Positions 7,429-16,092 of a stretch of 64,000 bases of DNA are shown here, one piece after another. The DNA is from Kribbella caucasensis. Lineage in GTDB: Bacteria > Actinomycetota > Actinomycetes > Propionibacteriales > Kribbellaceae. The DNA is taken from NCBI RefSeq assembly GCF_004361855.1, contig NZ_SNWQ01000016.1:124001-188000 (forward strand). Direction: 5' to 3'. Every line of letters starts with the position of its first letter. The first letter of the stretch is position 1. Made by a program: the position numbers and the translations under genes. The notes below the pieces were generated by a model. It saw only the letters and a program-made list of their open reading frames with translations, had not been told where the DNA came from and searched no databases.

Positions 7429-9408
7429 TTACCTGGGCGGGACGGCCAGGACCTGGCCGCCCGGTCCGGGGGTGAGTGCGTGGCCATCGGCGGTTACCTG
7501 GTGGCGGTCGGGTGAGATGACGATGTCGATCGTCCGGCCGCGGAAGAGCAGGCCGCGGAGTTCGACGGTGCCGGCCGGGAGCGGTTGGGGCCGGATCAGC
7601 AGGGAGCCGTCGGGTTGGGGGCGCAGGCCCGCCAGTCCGTACAGGATCGCCTCGGCCCCGGTGAGACCGGCGATCACGTTGGCTCGTCGGCCGGATGCGG
7701 GTGCACCCGGTTTGTCGCAGTAGTGGTCTTGTGGGAAGTACGGGTAGTGGTCGCCCATCCAGAGCACGCGGCGCAGCACGTCCCAGGCGAGCTCCGACTC
7801 GCCGCGCTCCCACAGGGTGAGCGCGAGCTGCGGTGCCTCGCCAGTGTAGGCGCCAGCGCCGGACCAGTCGATGTCACCGGTCTCGTAGTGCCGGTCGTCC
7901 TCGGCGCTGACACTGCTCACCCCGTAGTCGCCCAGGAAGGACCCCGGCCGGATCTGCTTGATCAGCGCGGTGGCGACCTCGGGTGGACAAGCGCCGGAGC
8001 GGAGTACGTCGAAGGCCTGGATCGAATACGCCAGCTCGGTGTGTCCGTCGGGATAGCGGCTGCGAAACCAGCCGGCCTGGTCGTCCCAGAGTTGGCGGAT
8101 CACCTCGCTCCGGATCCGGTCGGCAGATTCGCGGAGCTTGGCGACCGGCAGGGCGGCACCTGTCGCCTCCGAGAGTTCGGCGAGGGCGTCGAGTGACCAC
8201 GCTCGCTCGGCGTTGGGGCTGGCGACGACGTGCTCCCACCCGGCTCCACGCATCTCGAGCAGATTGTGTTGATCGCCGTAATCGCGCAGCACTCCGGTTT
8301 GGTCGTCCGGGGGGAACTGCTGGTCGAGGTCGGACAGTACGTCGTACAGGCGGGTGATCAGCTTGCTGGCCAGGTGCCGCTCGGCGGCGGCTGCACGGGA
8401 GAGGGCGACGAGCGACCAGCCGCTGTAGGCGTAGGCGACGCCGAGGCCGGTTCCGTCCGGTGCGATGGCGTAGTGCTGGGCGAGGTCGGCGCGGAGCATC
8501 GCCTCGATCACGTCCACCACCTGGTCGCCGAGCATCAGGCTGAGCAGGTTGGGGGCGTAGCCGCCGGTGTCCCATGCGTAGGCGCAGAGCGCACCACCGT
8601 CGAGGCCGGAGGTGGCGATGAAGGGATTGGTGATGAAGGACGGATCGTCCCACCAGCAGACGAGGCCGCTCGCCAGCGAGCGGCGGTAGTACTGCTCGAG
8701 GCCGGGGATGTCGCTGGTCAGGACTGGCACCTGGGCGAGTGCCTGGGTGGCCAGGTCCTCCCAGCGGCGGGTGGTCTGCTCGGCATCGGTCGCCGGGTCT
8801 CCGATCTCGCGATCGGTCTGGACGCCTAGGACGAAGGTGGCTTCGCCGCTTGGGGCGAGTGTGGCCGACAGTCCGCTGTCGACGACCGTGATGCCGTCGC
8901 CGTTCGTACCGGGTCCGGGCGGAACCCAACCCCAATCCGAGAGCGGTACGTGGTGGGTTCTCGTCGACGACAACCTTGGATGCACGGTGATCGGGAGGGG
9001 CCGGTCGGTGCGGTTGCGAATCGTGATGGCGAGGACGTAGCCGGGGGAGTTGTGTCGCGGTGTGAGGGTGCTCTGGACGGCGACGGAGACCAGCCCGCCA
9101 CTGCCGTACTGGTGGTAGGTGCCGTGACGCACGAGGCGGTCCGGTCGCCAGGTGCCGCCGGCGGCGAGCAGACCGCGATCGCCGGCGCCTGGCGGTCCGC
9201 CGTCGGCGACCCGGCGGCCGTCGAGGTCGAACGAGATCGTCAGGCGGCTGTCTGGTGCGGCCTGTGGGGGAGCGAACCAGCCGCCCACTCCGCAGACGGT
9301 GCCCGGCAGTGGGGTGACTGTGCCGGTGCCGCTGCCGACCCAGAGCTCGGCAGGCGGTACGGCGCGAAGCAGGTCGAAGTCGAGATCGGCGAGCGAGTAG
9401 GGCGGCAT
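7429..9408 (-). CDS. Six-hairpin (MGH1/GH63-like) glycoside hydrolase
   Basis: A 659-residue protein without a signal peptide. An N-terminal beta-sandwich (about 1-200) is followed by an (alpha/alpha)6 barrel. Barrel features include CWWDDPSFITNPFIATSG, YAWDTGGYAPNLLS, YSGWSLVALSRAA, GDIDWSGAGAYTGEAPQLAL and a C-terminal beta domain. The layout resembles GH63, GH78 or MGH1-like glycosidases, but I cannot assign a CAZy family or substrate. It is divergent from the LacI regulator, and one of the operator palindromes lies on its side of the shared region, so it is probably in the same regulon as the xylanase cluster. A role in intracellular trimming of imported oligosaccharides is inferred. GGAAGG lies seven bases before the ATG. 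Confidence 0.72.
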   Translation of the reverse strand: MPPYSLADLDFDLLRAVPPAELWVGSGTGTVTPLPGTVCGVGGWFAPPQAAPDSRLTISFDLDGRRVADGGPPGAGDRGLLAAGGTWRPDRLVRHGTYHQYGSGGLVSVAVQSTLTPRHNSPGYVLAITIRNRTDRPLPITVHPRLSSTRTHHVPLSDWGWVPPGPGTNGDGITVVDSGLSATLAPSGEATFVLGVQTDREIGDPATDAEQTTRRWEDLATQALAQVPVLTSDIPGLEQYYRRSLASGLVCWWDDPSFITNPFIATSGLDGGALCAYAWDTGGYAPNLLSLMLGDQVVDVIEAMLRADLAQHYAIAPDGTGLGVAYAYSGWSLVALSRAAAAERHLASKLITRLYDVLSDLDQQFPPDDQTGVLRDYGDQHNLLEMRGAGWEHVVASPNAERAWSLDALAELSEATGAALPVAKLRESADRIRSEVIRQLWDDQAGWFRSRYPDGHTELAYSIQAFDVLRSGACPPEVATALIKQIRPGSFLGDYGVSSVSAEDDRHYETGDIDWSGAGAYTGEAPQLALTLWERGESELAWDVLRRVLWMGDHYPYFPQDHYCDKPGAPASGRRANVIAGLTGAEAILYGLAGLRPQPDGSLLIRPQPLPAGTVELRGLLFRGRTIDIVISPDRHQVTADGHALTPGPGGQVLAVPPR

Positions 9409-9453
9409 CGGAGGCCTTCCGGGCGAGCGGGTCCGGGCGAGCAGGTCGGGACC

Positions 9454-9509
9454 ATCGGGTCAGGGCGATCGGGTCAGGGCGATCGGGTCAGGGCGATCGG
9501 GTTCGGGGG
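9454..9509. repeat. 14-bp tandem repeat in the glycosidase leader
   Basis: Four units of the type ATCGGGTCAGGGCG with period 14 begin at 9454, 9468, 9482 and 9496; the first three are identical, the fourth diverged. They lie between the glycosidase start (9408) and its operator, so they would be transcribed in its 5' leader. A spacer expansion by slippage is the simplest view; a binding-site array is possible. Confidence 0.8.
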
Positions 9510-9525
9510 AGCGGGATCACGTGTG

Positions 9526-9539
9526 CTGGACCGGTCCAA
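9526..9539. promoter_or_regulatory. LacI-type operator, glycosidase side
   Basis: CTGGACCGGTCCAA contains the perfect 12-bp palindrome TGGACCGGTCCA (9527-9538), with the central CG step typical of LacI-family operators. It shares its half-site with the stronger palindrome at 9654-9675 and lies upstream of the minus-strand glycosidase gene. Confidence 0.7.
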
Positions 9540-9615
9540 CACTGCGAGCGATGTTGACATGAAGCCTGGGTGAGCGCAATGGCTGACAGCCGTGAAGCCA
9601 TGTAAACGTTGGATA

Positions 9616-9644
9616 TTGACGTTCGGCTGGGCCGCTGTTACGTT
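9616..9644 (+). promoter_or_regulatory. Sigma-70-type promoter of the LacI gene
   Basis: TTGACG (9616-9621) and TACGTT (9639-9644) are separated by exactly 17 bases, a good fit to a housekeeping promoter. The predicted start, near 9651, falls just before the operator at 9654-9675, so a bound repressor would block its own transcription. Confidence 0.65.
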
Positions 9645-9653
9645 CCGGAGAAC

Positions 9654-9675
9654 GCCGTTGGACCAGTCCAACGGC
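9654..9675. promoter_or_regulatory. LacI-type operator, autoregulatory side
   Basis: Perfect 10-base arms GCCGTTGGAC and GTCCAACGGC flank a central CA. The inner core TTGGAC-GTCCAA repeats that of the second operator at 9526-9539. It covers the expected +1 to +25 of the LacI gene, the classic autorepression position. Confidence 0.8.
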
Positions 9676-9700
9676 AACCCGGACCAAGGAGGTGGGCGGC

Positions 9701-10819
9701 GTGGCGAAACTGACGATCCGTGACATCGCGGCGCTGTCCGGCCTCTCGAAGTCCACTGTCTCGCTCGTGCTGAACAACAGCCCCAAGGTCGATCCGGCCA
9801 CCCGGCGTCACGTGCTCGCGGTGATCCGGCGGCACAACTACGTGCCGAGCTTCGCGGCGACCGCTCTGGCCAAGGGCAGTACCCGGCTGATCGGCATGAT
9901 CGTGCCCGGGCTGTCCTGGCACATGGTTGCCTCGATCAACATCGGCGTCGCCGCGGTGACCGAGCGGACCGGGTTCGACATCATCCTCTACACGGCGACC
10001 AACGACCGCGACTACGGGCCGCTGATCGACCGGATCCTCACCTCCAGCATGTCGTCGGGGCTGCTCGTCGTCAGTCATGAGCAGCCGCTGGAGCCGCTCG
10101 TCCAGCTGCATCAGGACGGCATGCCGGTGGTTCTGGTGAACACCATCGGCTCCGAGGTCGCCCTGCCGTCGGTCACCGCGGACAACTACGAAGGCGCGCT
10201 GACGGCGATGGACCACCTGCTGCAACTGGGTCACGAGCGGATCGCCTGTATGCAGGGCCGGATGGAGTACCGGTGCTGCCAGGACCGGTACCGCGGCTAC
10301 CTGGACGCGCTCCGCTCGGCCGGCATCCAGCCCGACCCGGAGCTCACCAAGCCGGGCGACTTCGTCCCGGACCAGATCAAGGCCAGGTCGCGCGAGCTGT
10401 TCGCCATGCCCGCGGACGAGCGGCCGACCGCGGTCTTCGCGCACTCCGACGTGACGGCGTACGCGGTGATGACGGCGGCGTCCGAGGCGGGCCTGCGGGT
10501 GCCGGAGGACGTGTCGGTGATCGGGTTCGACGACATCGAGTCCGCCGCTCAGATCCGGCCGCCGCTGACCACCATCCAGCAGCCGTTCGTGGAGATGGGG
10601 AAGCGGGCCGCGGACCTGCTGCTCACCGCCATCCGCGCGAACGACGAGAACGCGAACCACGAGAACGCGAACGAGAACTCGGGCGAACTGAACCGCGAGC
10701 GGGTCTCGCCGGATCCGGTCCGCCTGTCCATGCCGACCAGCCTGATCGTCAGGGCGAGTTGCGGGCCGGTGCCCGTGACCCGCTCCCGGCGCGGCAGGTC
10801 ACAGACCACCAAGGCCTGA
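9701..10819 (+). CDS. LacI-family transcriptional regulator of the xylan locus
   Basis: A 372-residue repressor. Helix-turn-helix at about residues 5-27 (TIRDIAALSGLSKSTVSLVL), then a periplasmic-binding-protein-like sugar domain (residues 60-340). GTG at 9701 is chosen because AAGGAGG (9686-9692) is eight bases upstream; an earlier GTG at 9692 overlaps that site. Two palindromes in its own promoter region share the half-site TGGAC and are the likely binding sites. The oddity is a low-complexity Asn/Glu insert (NDENANHENANENSGELNRE) near residue 320, encoded by near-repeats of GAGAACGCGAAC around 10640-10700. The repressor probably responds to an oligosaccharide released by the downstream xylanase. 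Confidence 0.87.
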   Translation: MAKLTIRDIAALSGLSKSTVSLVLNNSPKVDPATRRHVLAVIRRHNYVPSFAATALAKGSTRLIGMIVPGLSWHMVASINIGVAAVTERTGFDIILYTATNDRDYGPLIDRILTSSMSSGLLVVSHEQPLEPLVQLHQDGMPVVLVNTIGSEVALPSVTADNYEGALTAMDHLLQLGHERIACMQGRMEYRCCQDRYRGYLDALRSAGIQPDPELTKPGDFVPDQIKARSRELFAMPADERPTAVFAHSDVTAYAVMTAASEAGLRVPEDVSVIGFDDIESAAQIRPPLTTIQQPFVEMGKRAADLLLTAIRANDENANHENANENSGELNRERVSPDPVRLSMPTSLIVRASCGPVPVTRSRRGRSQTTKA

Positions 10820-10868
10820 TCCGCCCCTGGGTCGAGGTCCGCCCTCCCGACCGAGCACACGACTCCTT

Positions 10869-10885
10869 GGCGCCGGACCGGCGCC
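10869..10885. terminator. Hairpin after the LacI gene
   Basis: GGCGCCGG and CCGGCGCC form perfect 8-base arms around a single base, starting 50 bases after the LacI stop. It is a compact, very GC-rich structure that could separate LacI transcription from the xylanase operon. The tiny loop makes an operator an alternative. Confidence 0.4.
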
Positions 10886-10941
10886 GCCATCACCGCGCAT
10901 CCGGCAGTCCCGCCGAGGACTCCGCACTCCGACGGCCCCTG

Positions 10942-10955
10942 GTGGACCGGTTGGT
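10942..10955. promoter_or_regulatory. Degenerate LacI operator upstream of the xylanase
   Basis: TGGACCGGTTGG at 10943-10954 matches the first nine bases of the operator at 9527 and departs in the second half. It lies 48 bases before the GH10 start, where a repressor site would be expected. Weak match; inference only. Confidence 0.3.
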
Positions 10956-11001
10956 GGGCAGAGCCTGCCCTGCCGCGTGCCAGTTTGAAGGAATCCGGAT
11001 C

Positions 11002-14000
11002 ATGAGGCCCTTCTCGAGACTCAGCACCCGCCCGAAACCCATCCGACGAACCGCTGTCTGCACGGCCCTGGCAGTCCTGGCCGCGCTCTTGACCCAGCTC
11101 CCCGCGAGAGCCGACGCGACGCCGTTCGAGGTGTTGCCGGCCGATCCGCTGGCCAACTTCACCCAGTTCAAGAACTTGCCGACCGACTCGACCGAACTGG
11201 TACCGATCACTGGCAACCCCGACTTCACTGAGGCGCTGGAGGTCACGGTCCCGAACGGCCCGCAGAGCCCCGGGCTGGACGGCGAGTACGAGATCACCCT
11301 CGGCGTACCGGCCGCGGCGACCGTGACTGCCGGGGACGCAATGGTCGCCAACGTCTGGGCTCGCGTGATCGAGCCGATCGCCGGAAGCTCCACCGGCAAC
11401 GCCCACCTGGTTTTCGAGACCGACGGCAGCCCGTACAAGAAGTCGATGAACGCCGCGTTGCTCTACGGCTCTACGTGGCAGAAGTTCGAGTTCCCGTTCC
11501 GGGCCGCGGTGACGTACACGGCCGGTACGACGACGGCGGCGCACCTGAACCTCTGGCTCGGGTACGGCGCGCAGAAGTTCCAGATCGCCGGTGTGTCGGT
11601 GCAGGACTGGGGCCCGGGGACGCCGGCCGGTTATCCCCAGATCACCTACGAAGGACGCGACGCGAACGCCGCTTGGCGGACCGCGGCGAATGCCCGGATC
11701 GACCAGTACCGCAAGGGGAATCTGGCCCTGTCCGTCGTCAACACGGAGGGTCAGCCGGTCAGCGGCGCGACGGTGTCCGCCGTACAGCAGACCAGTGCCT
11801 TCAAGTTCGGCGCTGCCTCCGACGGCGCGCGGTTGATCGGGGACCCGTCGAGCGGGATCAGCGCGAGCGACCTGGCGCAGTACCAGAGCAAGGTCTCCAC
11901 GCTGTTCAATCAAGGGGCCCTGGGCAACAACCTGAAGTGGAGCAACCACTGGGAGAACCAGGTCGAGCGGGACACGATCACGATGCCGGCCCTGCAGTGG
12001 ATGCGGGAACGCGGTCTGCGGGTCCGCGGCCACACCCTGATCTGGCCGTCGTGGGGGTACATGCCGCCGGATCTGGTCACGCTGCAGAACGATCCGGCCG
12101 CACTCCGGGCCCGGGTGAACAATCACATCACCGACGAAGCGACAACGCTCAAGGGGCTCGTCGACGAGTGGGACGTGGTGAACGAGCCGTACTCCGAGCA
12201 CAGCCTGCAGGACATCCTCGGCCCGAACGAGATCGCCTCGTGGTTCCAGCTCGCGGACCAGGCCGACCCGACGGTACCGCTTGCGCTCAACGATTACGGG
12301 CTGCTGGAGAACAACGGCTGGGAGAAGCGGCACCGTGACCACGTCTACGGCATCGTCCAGTCGCTGAAGGCCTCCGGCGCACCGATCGACCTGATCGGGT
12401 TCGAGAGCCACTTCAACGGGCTGCAGCTGACCTCACCCGACGACCTGATGACGATCGTCGACCAGTTCGCCGGGCTCGGGGTGAAGGCGGCGATCACGGA
12501 GTTCGACGTCGACACCGACGACCTGCAACTGCAGGCGGACTACACCCGCGACTTCATGACGGTGATGTTCTCGAATCCGAACGTCAACCAGATCAGCAAC
12601 TTCGGCATCTGGGCGAACAACATCTACAACCCCAGGGTCGCGCTCTACAACGCGGACTGGTCGCCCAAGCCGAACGGGCTGGTCTGGGAGGACCTGATCA
12701 AGCGGCAGTGGCACACCAGCGTCTCCGGGCAGACCAACGCCGCCGGGACCTTCGGCACCCGTGGATTCCTCGGCGACTACCTGGTCACGGTGACGGTGAA
12801 CGGCATCTCCAAGCAGGTGAAGGTGCCGATGCCCACGACGGCCGGCGCCTCCGCGAAGGTGATCATCGACGGCAACGCCACGACCGTACGGACGGAGCAG
12901 CCGAACCCGGTGGGCGACGGCGACTTCGAGAGTGGCAACCGTGGCTGGACCCCGCTCGGTACCGGACCGGGGACTGCGTTGAACGCGCACAGCGGACACT
13001 CCGCGCTGTCCCTCAGCCCGGGGTCGGGAGTGACTCAGAACATCACCGGTCTCACCACTGGTACGAGCTACCTGCTGTCCGGTTGGGGCAGGCTCTCGGG
13101 CGGCGGCACCCAGTGCTACATCGGCGTGCGCGGCGGATCCACCGTCGGCGCCCCGTCCTTCCAGTACGAGCTCAGCTACGCCGACGAACGCGCGTACACG
13201 CAGAAACTGGCCGCCTTCACCCCACCGGCCGGGACGAAGTGGACCCAGGTGTTCGCCTGGTCCAACCCCAATCCGACCTCGGCGGAGTGCACGCTCGACG
13301 ACATCGCCATCACCCCGACGGACGGTACGCCGCCACCGGCCCAGGCTCCACCGGCGATGACGCCGTACCTGCCGACGCCTTCGGTCCTGGGGAACGGGAC
13401 GCTCGAGAACCAGTCGAATACGACGGGCTGGTACTGCCTGGGGACGTGCACGCTCAAGAACGCGTCGACCACTCCGCACACCGGCTCCGGCGACCTGTCG
13501 GTGACGGCCCGGGGTGCCGCGTGGGCAGGGCCGGCGCAGGGTGTCTCGGTGGTGAACGGTGGCCTGTACGACTCGTCGGCGTGGGTGAGACTCGCTGGGA
13601 CGAGCGGGACCGACACCGCGATGGTCAGCGTCAAGGTCACCACGTCGACCGGATCCACGACGGTGAGGTTCGGCACGGCGCCGGTGAGCAGTACCGGCTG
13701 GACCCGGATCTCCGCGTCCAACGTCAAGGTCGCCTGGACCGGCACCTTTACCAAGGCCGAGTGGTGGATCAGTACGACGACCGGGACCACCAACCTGCTG
13801 GTCGACGACGCGTCGTTCGCGCCGATGGCCAAGACAGTGGCCGGCCGCGATCTGTTGATCAACGGCGATGCCGAGCAGTCCGCCGACAACTGGACGTGCG
13901 CCACACCGTGCGTCGTACAAGGCACCACTGCCCAGATGCACCTCGGCGCGAGCTCCGTTCTGGCGAGCGGGCGGGCAGCCGACGTCGGGCCGGCTCAGGT

Positions 14001-14610
14001 CGTGACGGTCACGAACGGTGCGTCGTACAAGACGTCCGCCTGGGTTCGGCTTGCGGCCGGGTCGAGTACGGCGCAGGTACGGCTCAAGCTCACGAAGTCC
14101 GACGGGAGCGTCACGTTCGTCCCGCTGGCCTCGGCAGCGGTGAACGCGTCCGGCTGGACGAAGGTTGCCGCGAACAACGTTCCGGTCAGCTGGACCGGCG
14201 CTCTCACCAAGGCCGAGTGGGTCGTCAGTACGCCGACCACCGACAACCTGTACGTCGACGACGCGGCACTGCAACCGGCCGGGATCGAACAGACCGCCTT
14301 CAACCCGGTCCAGCCGACCGCGGCCTGTGTCGTGCGGAACTCGTTCGACAACACCTACACCGCGTATTTCGGCTACTCGAACGCGAACGACTACTACATC
14401 CCGGTGCCGATCGGCAGCGACAACGCCTTCAACCCCGGACCGTCCGACCGCGGCCAGACCGTTTCGTTCCTGCCCTACCAGCGGCCGCGCCGAGTCGCTG
14501 TCACCTGGAACGGCAGCTCACTCACCTGGCGGCTCGGCTCAGTCACCCAGATCGCATCGTCCACCACGCCGGCCTGCGGCGCCGCAGCTGCCGCATCTCA
14601 TCGGAGGTAA
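11002..14610 (+). CDS. Secreted multimodular GH10 endo-beta-1,4-xylanase
   Basis: A 1202-residue secreted enzyme. Signal peptide about 1-34 (RRTAVCTALAVLAALL). A carbohydrate-binding-like beta domain (about 50-205) is followed by the GH10 barrel (about 225-575): acid/base E395 in WDVVNEP and nucleophile E500 in AITEFDVD. A linker domain follows, then a CBM4_9-like module (near 635-775), two tandem homologous modules (near 790-945 and 950-1090, each ending in a VDDA motif) and a C-terminal Cys-bounded module (TACVVRNSFDNTYTAYFGYS) of a kind I know from secreted actinobacterial and myxobacterial proteins. It would cut xylan chains outside the cell. AAGGA precedes the ATG at 11002. The importer gene follows after three bases, so product release and capture are co-expressed. 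Confidence 0.88.
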   Translation: MRPFSRLSTRPKPIRRTAVCTALAVLAALLTQLPARADATPFEVLPADPLANFTQFKNLPTDSTELVPITGNPDFTEALEVTVPNGPQSPGLDGEYEITLGVPAAATVTAGDAMVANVWARVIEPIAGSSTGNAHLVFETDGSPYKKSMNAALLYGSTWQKFEFPFRAAVTYTAGTTTAAHLNLWLGYGAQKFQIAGVSVQDWGPGTPAGYPQITYEGRDANAAWRTAANARIDQYRKGNLALSVVNTEGQPVSGATVSAVQQTSAFKFGAASDGARLIGDPSSGISASDLAQYQSKVSTLFNQGALGNNLKWSNHWENQVERDTITMPALQWMRERGLRVRGHTLIWPSWGYMPPDLVTLQNDPAALRARVNNHITDEATTLKGLVDEWDVVNEPYSEHSLQDILGPNEIASWFQLADQADPTVPLALNDYGLLENNGWEKRHRDHVYGIVQSLKASGAPIDLIGFESHFNGLQLTSPDDLMTIVDQFAGLGVKAAITEFDVDTDDLQLQADYTRDFMTVMFSNPNVNQISNFGIWANNIYNPRVALYNADWSPKPNGLVWEDLIKRQWHTSVSGQTNAAGTFGTRGFLGDYLVTVTVNGISKQVKVPMPTTAGASAKVIIDGNATTVRTEQPNPVGDGDFESGNRGWTPLGTGPGTALNAHSGHSALSLSPGSGVTQNITGLTTGTSYLLSGWGRLSGGGTQCYIGVRGGSTVGAPSFQYELSYADERAYTQKLAAFTPPAGTKWTQVFAWSNPNPTSAECTLDDIAITPTDGTPPPAQAPPAMTPYLPTPSVLGNGTLENQSNTTGWYCLGTCTLKNASTTPHTGSGDLSVTARGAAWAGPAQGVSVVNGGLYDSSAWVRLAGTSGTDTAMVSVKVTTSTGSTTVRFGTAPVSSTGWTRISASNVKVAWTGTFTKAEWWISTTTGTTNLLVDDASFAPMAKTVAGRDLLINGDAEQSADNWTCATPCVVQGTTAQMHLGASSVLASGRAADVGPAQVVTVTNGASYKTSAWVRLAAGSSTAQVRLKLTKSDGSVTFVPLASAAVNASGWTKVAANNVPVSWTGALTKAEWVVSTPTTDNLYVDDAALQPAGIEQTAFNPVQPTAACVVRNSFDNTYTAYFGYSNANDYYIPVPIGSDNAFNPGPSDRGQTVSFLPYQRPRRVAVTWNGSSLTWRLGSVTQIASSTTPACGAAAAASHRR

Positions 14611-14613
14611 CCC

Positions 14614-16092
14614 ATGTCATCATCCATCTCTCGACGGTCGCTGCTGCGAGGCGCGGCAGCCCTGGCCGGCGCAAGCGCGGTCGGCAGCGCGCTCAGTAGC
14701 TGTTCGTCGGACTCCGACAACCCGGGGTCGAAGGCGGCGGTCACGATCACCTACTGGGACTGGTACGCCAGCCAGGCCGGCTGGGTCGACAACGAGATCA
14801 AGCTGTTCCAGCAGGCCAACAACGGGATCGCCGTCAAGAAGACCACCCAGGTGAGCGACAAGTACGCCGATCTGGTCTCACTGGCCTACCGCAGTAACAA
14901 CCCGCCGGACATCCTGATGGTCCCCAAGAACCCGCCGCTGACCCAGCAGGTCTCGCAGGACTGGCTGCTGCCGGTGGACAAGTGGGCGACGAAGTCCTGG
15001 CAGTCGCGGTTCCCGCAGAACAGTTTCGTCGAGGGTGTCGACGTCTTCGACGGCAAGGTCTACACGGCGCCCTTCGCGGCTCCGGCGCCGTCGCTGCAGC
15101 TCTACATCCACCACGGGGTCTTCAAGGACGCCGGCCTGACCAACCCGGACGGCAGCGTGCTGCTGCCGAAGACCTGGGACGACGTCAGCCGGGCGGCGGA
15201 AGCGATCACCTCGAAGAGCGGCGGCAAGGTGTCGGCGTTCGGCTTCGGCAACTCGACGAACACGTCGCTGGCCTGGTGGCTCGACCTGTTCGTCCGGGGT
15301 GCCGGGTCGCCCGGTGGTGCGGCCGTCGGCGGGATCGACGGGATGGACTACCGGGTCGGCAAGTGGACGTTCGGCACCGACCGGAACTACCTCGACGTGA
15401 TCAATCTGCTGATGGAGTGGAAGAACAAGGGCTGGTTCTACCCCAACTCGATGAGCATCAACGACGAACAGGCCCGGGCCTTCTTCGAGCGGGGCCGGTT
15501 CGGGATGACCATCGGCGGCGTCTGGAACCAGCCGGAGTGGACCAAGCACAAGTTCACCGACTACAGCCTGGTCACCCTGCCCTCGCCGAGCGGTACCCCG
15601 AAGGCGCTGTTCTACGGTCCGCCCGGTGGGAAGTTCGTCGCCGTGTCCTCGAAGTCGAAGCACGCAGACGAGGCCTGGGCCTGGTTCGACTGGCTGTACA
15701 GCCGGGAGGCCGGCAAGCGCTGGGTCGAGCAGGGCCAGGGACTGTCGGTCTATCAGGAGAACAACGATCCGAAGGGCGTCACCTTCGCCCCCTTCGCGCA
15801 GTACGTCGCGCTCGCGGGCACCGCCGTGGTCGGACCGCAGCCCACCATCCGGAACCCCGAGCTGACGAAGCTGGAGCTGGCCGCGGTCAAGCCGGACATC
15901 AACGACGTCCTGGCCGGGGTGTACACCGGCCAGATCAAGGACGTCCAGGGTGCGCTGACCTCGCTGACGGACAAGATGAACCAGGCGCTGGCCGACGCGG
16001 TGAAGGCGGTGGGAGCCGGGGCGAGCCTGACCGATTTCGCCTTCGCCGACTGGGATCTGACCAAGGCGTACACCACCAAGCCGGGCGCCTGA
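14614..16092 (+). CDS. Sugar ABC transporter substrate-binding lipoprotein
   Basis: A 492-residue family-1 extracellular solute-binding protein (CUT1 type). The N-terminus combines a twin-arginine signal (SRRSLLRGAAALAG) with a lipobox (ALSSC, cleavage before Cys), so it is probably exported folded and lipid-anchored. Aromatic residues (TYWDWYASQAGW, SLAWWLDLF) suit sugar stacking. GGAGG at 14602 overlaps the end of the xylanase gene and serves this start, so translation is coupled. The stop overlaps the first permease start by one base. No ATPase gene is present; a shared MsiK-type ATPase elsewhere is likely. Predicted ligand: xylo-oligosaccharides, from context only. Confidence 0.88.
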   Translation: MSSSISRRSLLRGAAALAGASAVGSALSSCSSDSDNPGSKAAVTITYWDWYASQAGWVDNEIKLFQQANNGIAVKKTTQVSDKYADLVSLAYRSNNPPDILMVPKNPPLTQQVSQDWLLPVDKWATKSWQSRFPQNSFVEGVDVFDGKVYTAPFAAPAPSLQLYIHHGVFKDAGLTNPDGSVLLPKTWDDVSRAAEAITSKSGGKVSAFGFGNSTNTSLAWWLDLFVRGAGSPGGAAVGGIDGMDYRVGKWTFGTDRNYLDVINLLMEWKNKGWFYPNSMSINDEQARAFFERGRFGMTIGGVWNQPEWTKHKFTDYSLVTLPSPSGTPKALFYGPPGGKFVAVSSKSKHADEAWAWFDWLYSREAGKRWVEQGQGLSVYQENNDPKGVTFAPFAQYVALAGTAVVGPQPTIRNPELTKLELAAVKPDINDVLAGVYTGQIKDVQGALTSLTDKMNQALADAVKAVGAGASLTDFAFADWDLTKAYTTKPGA

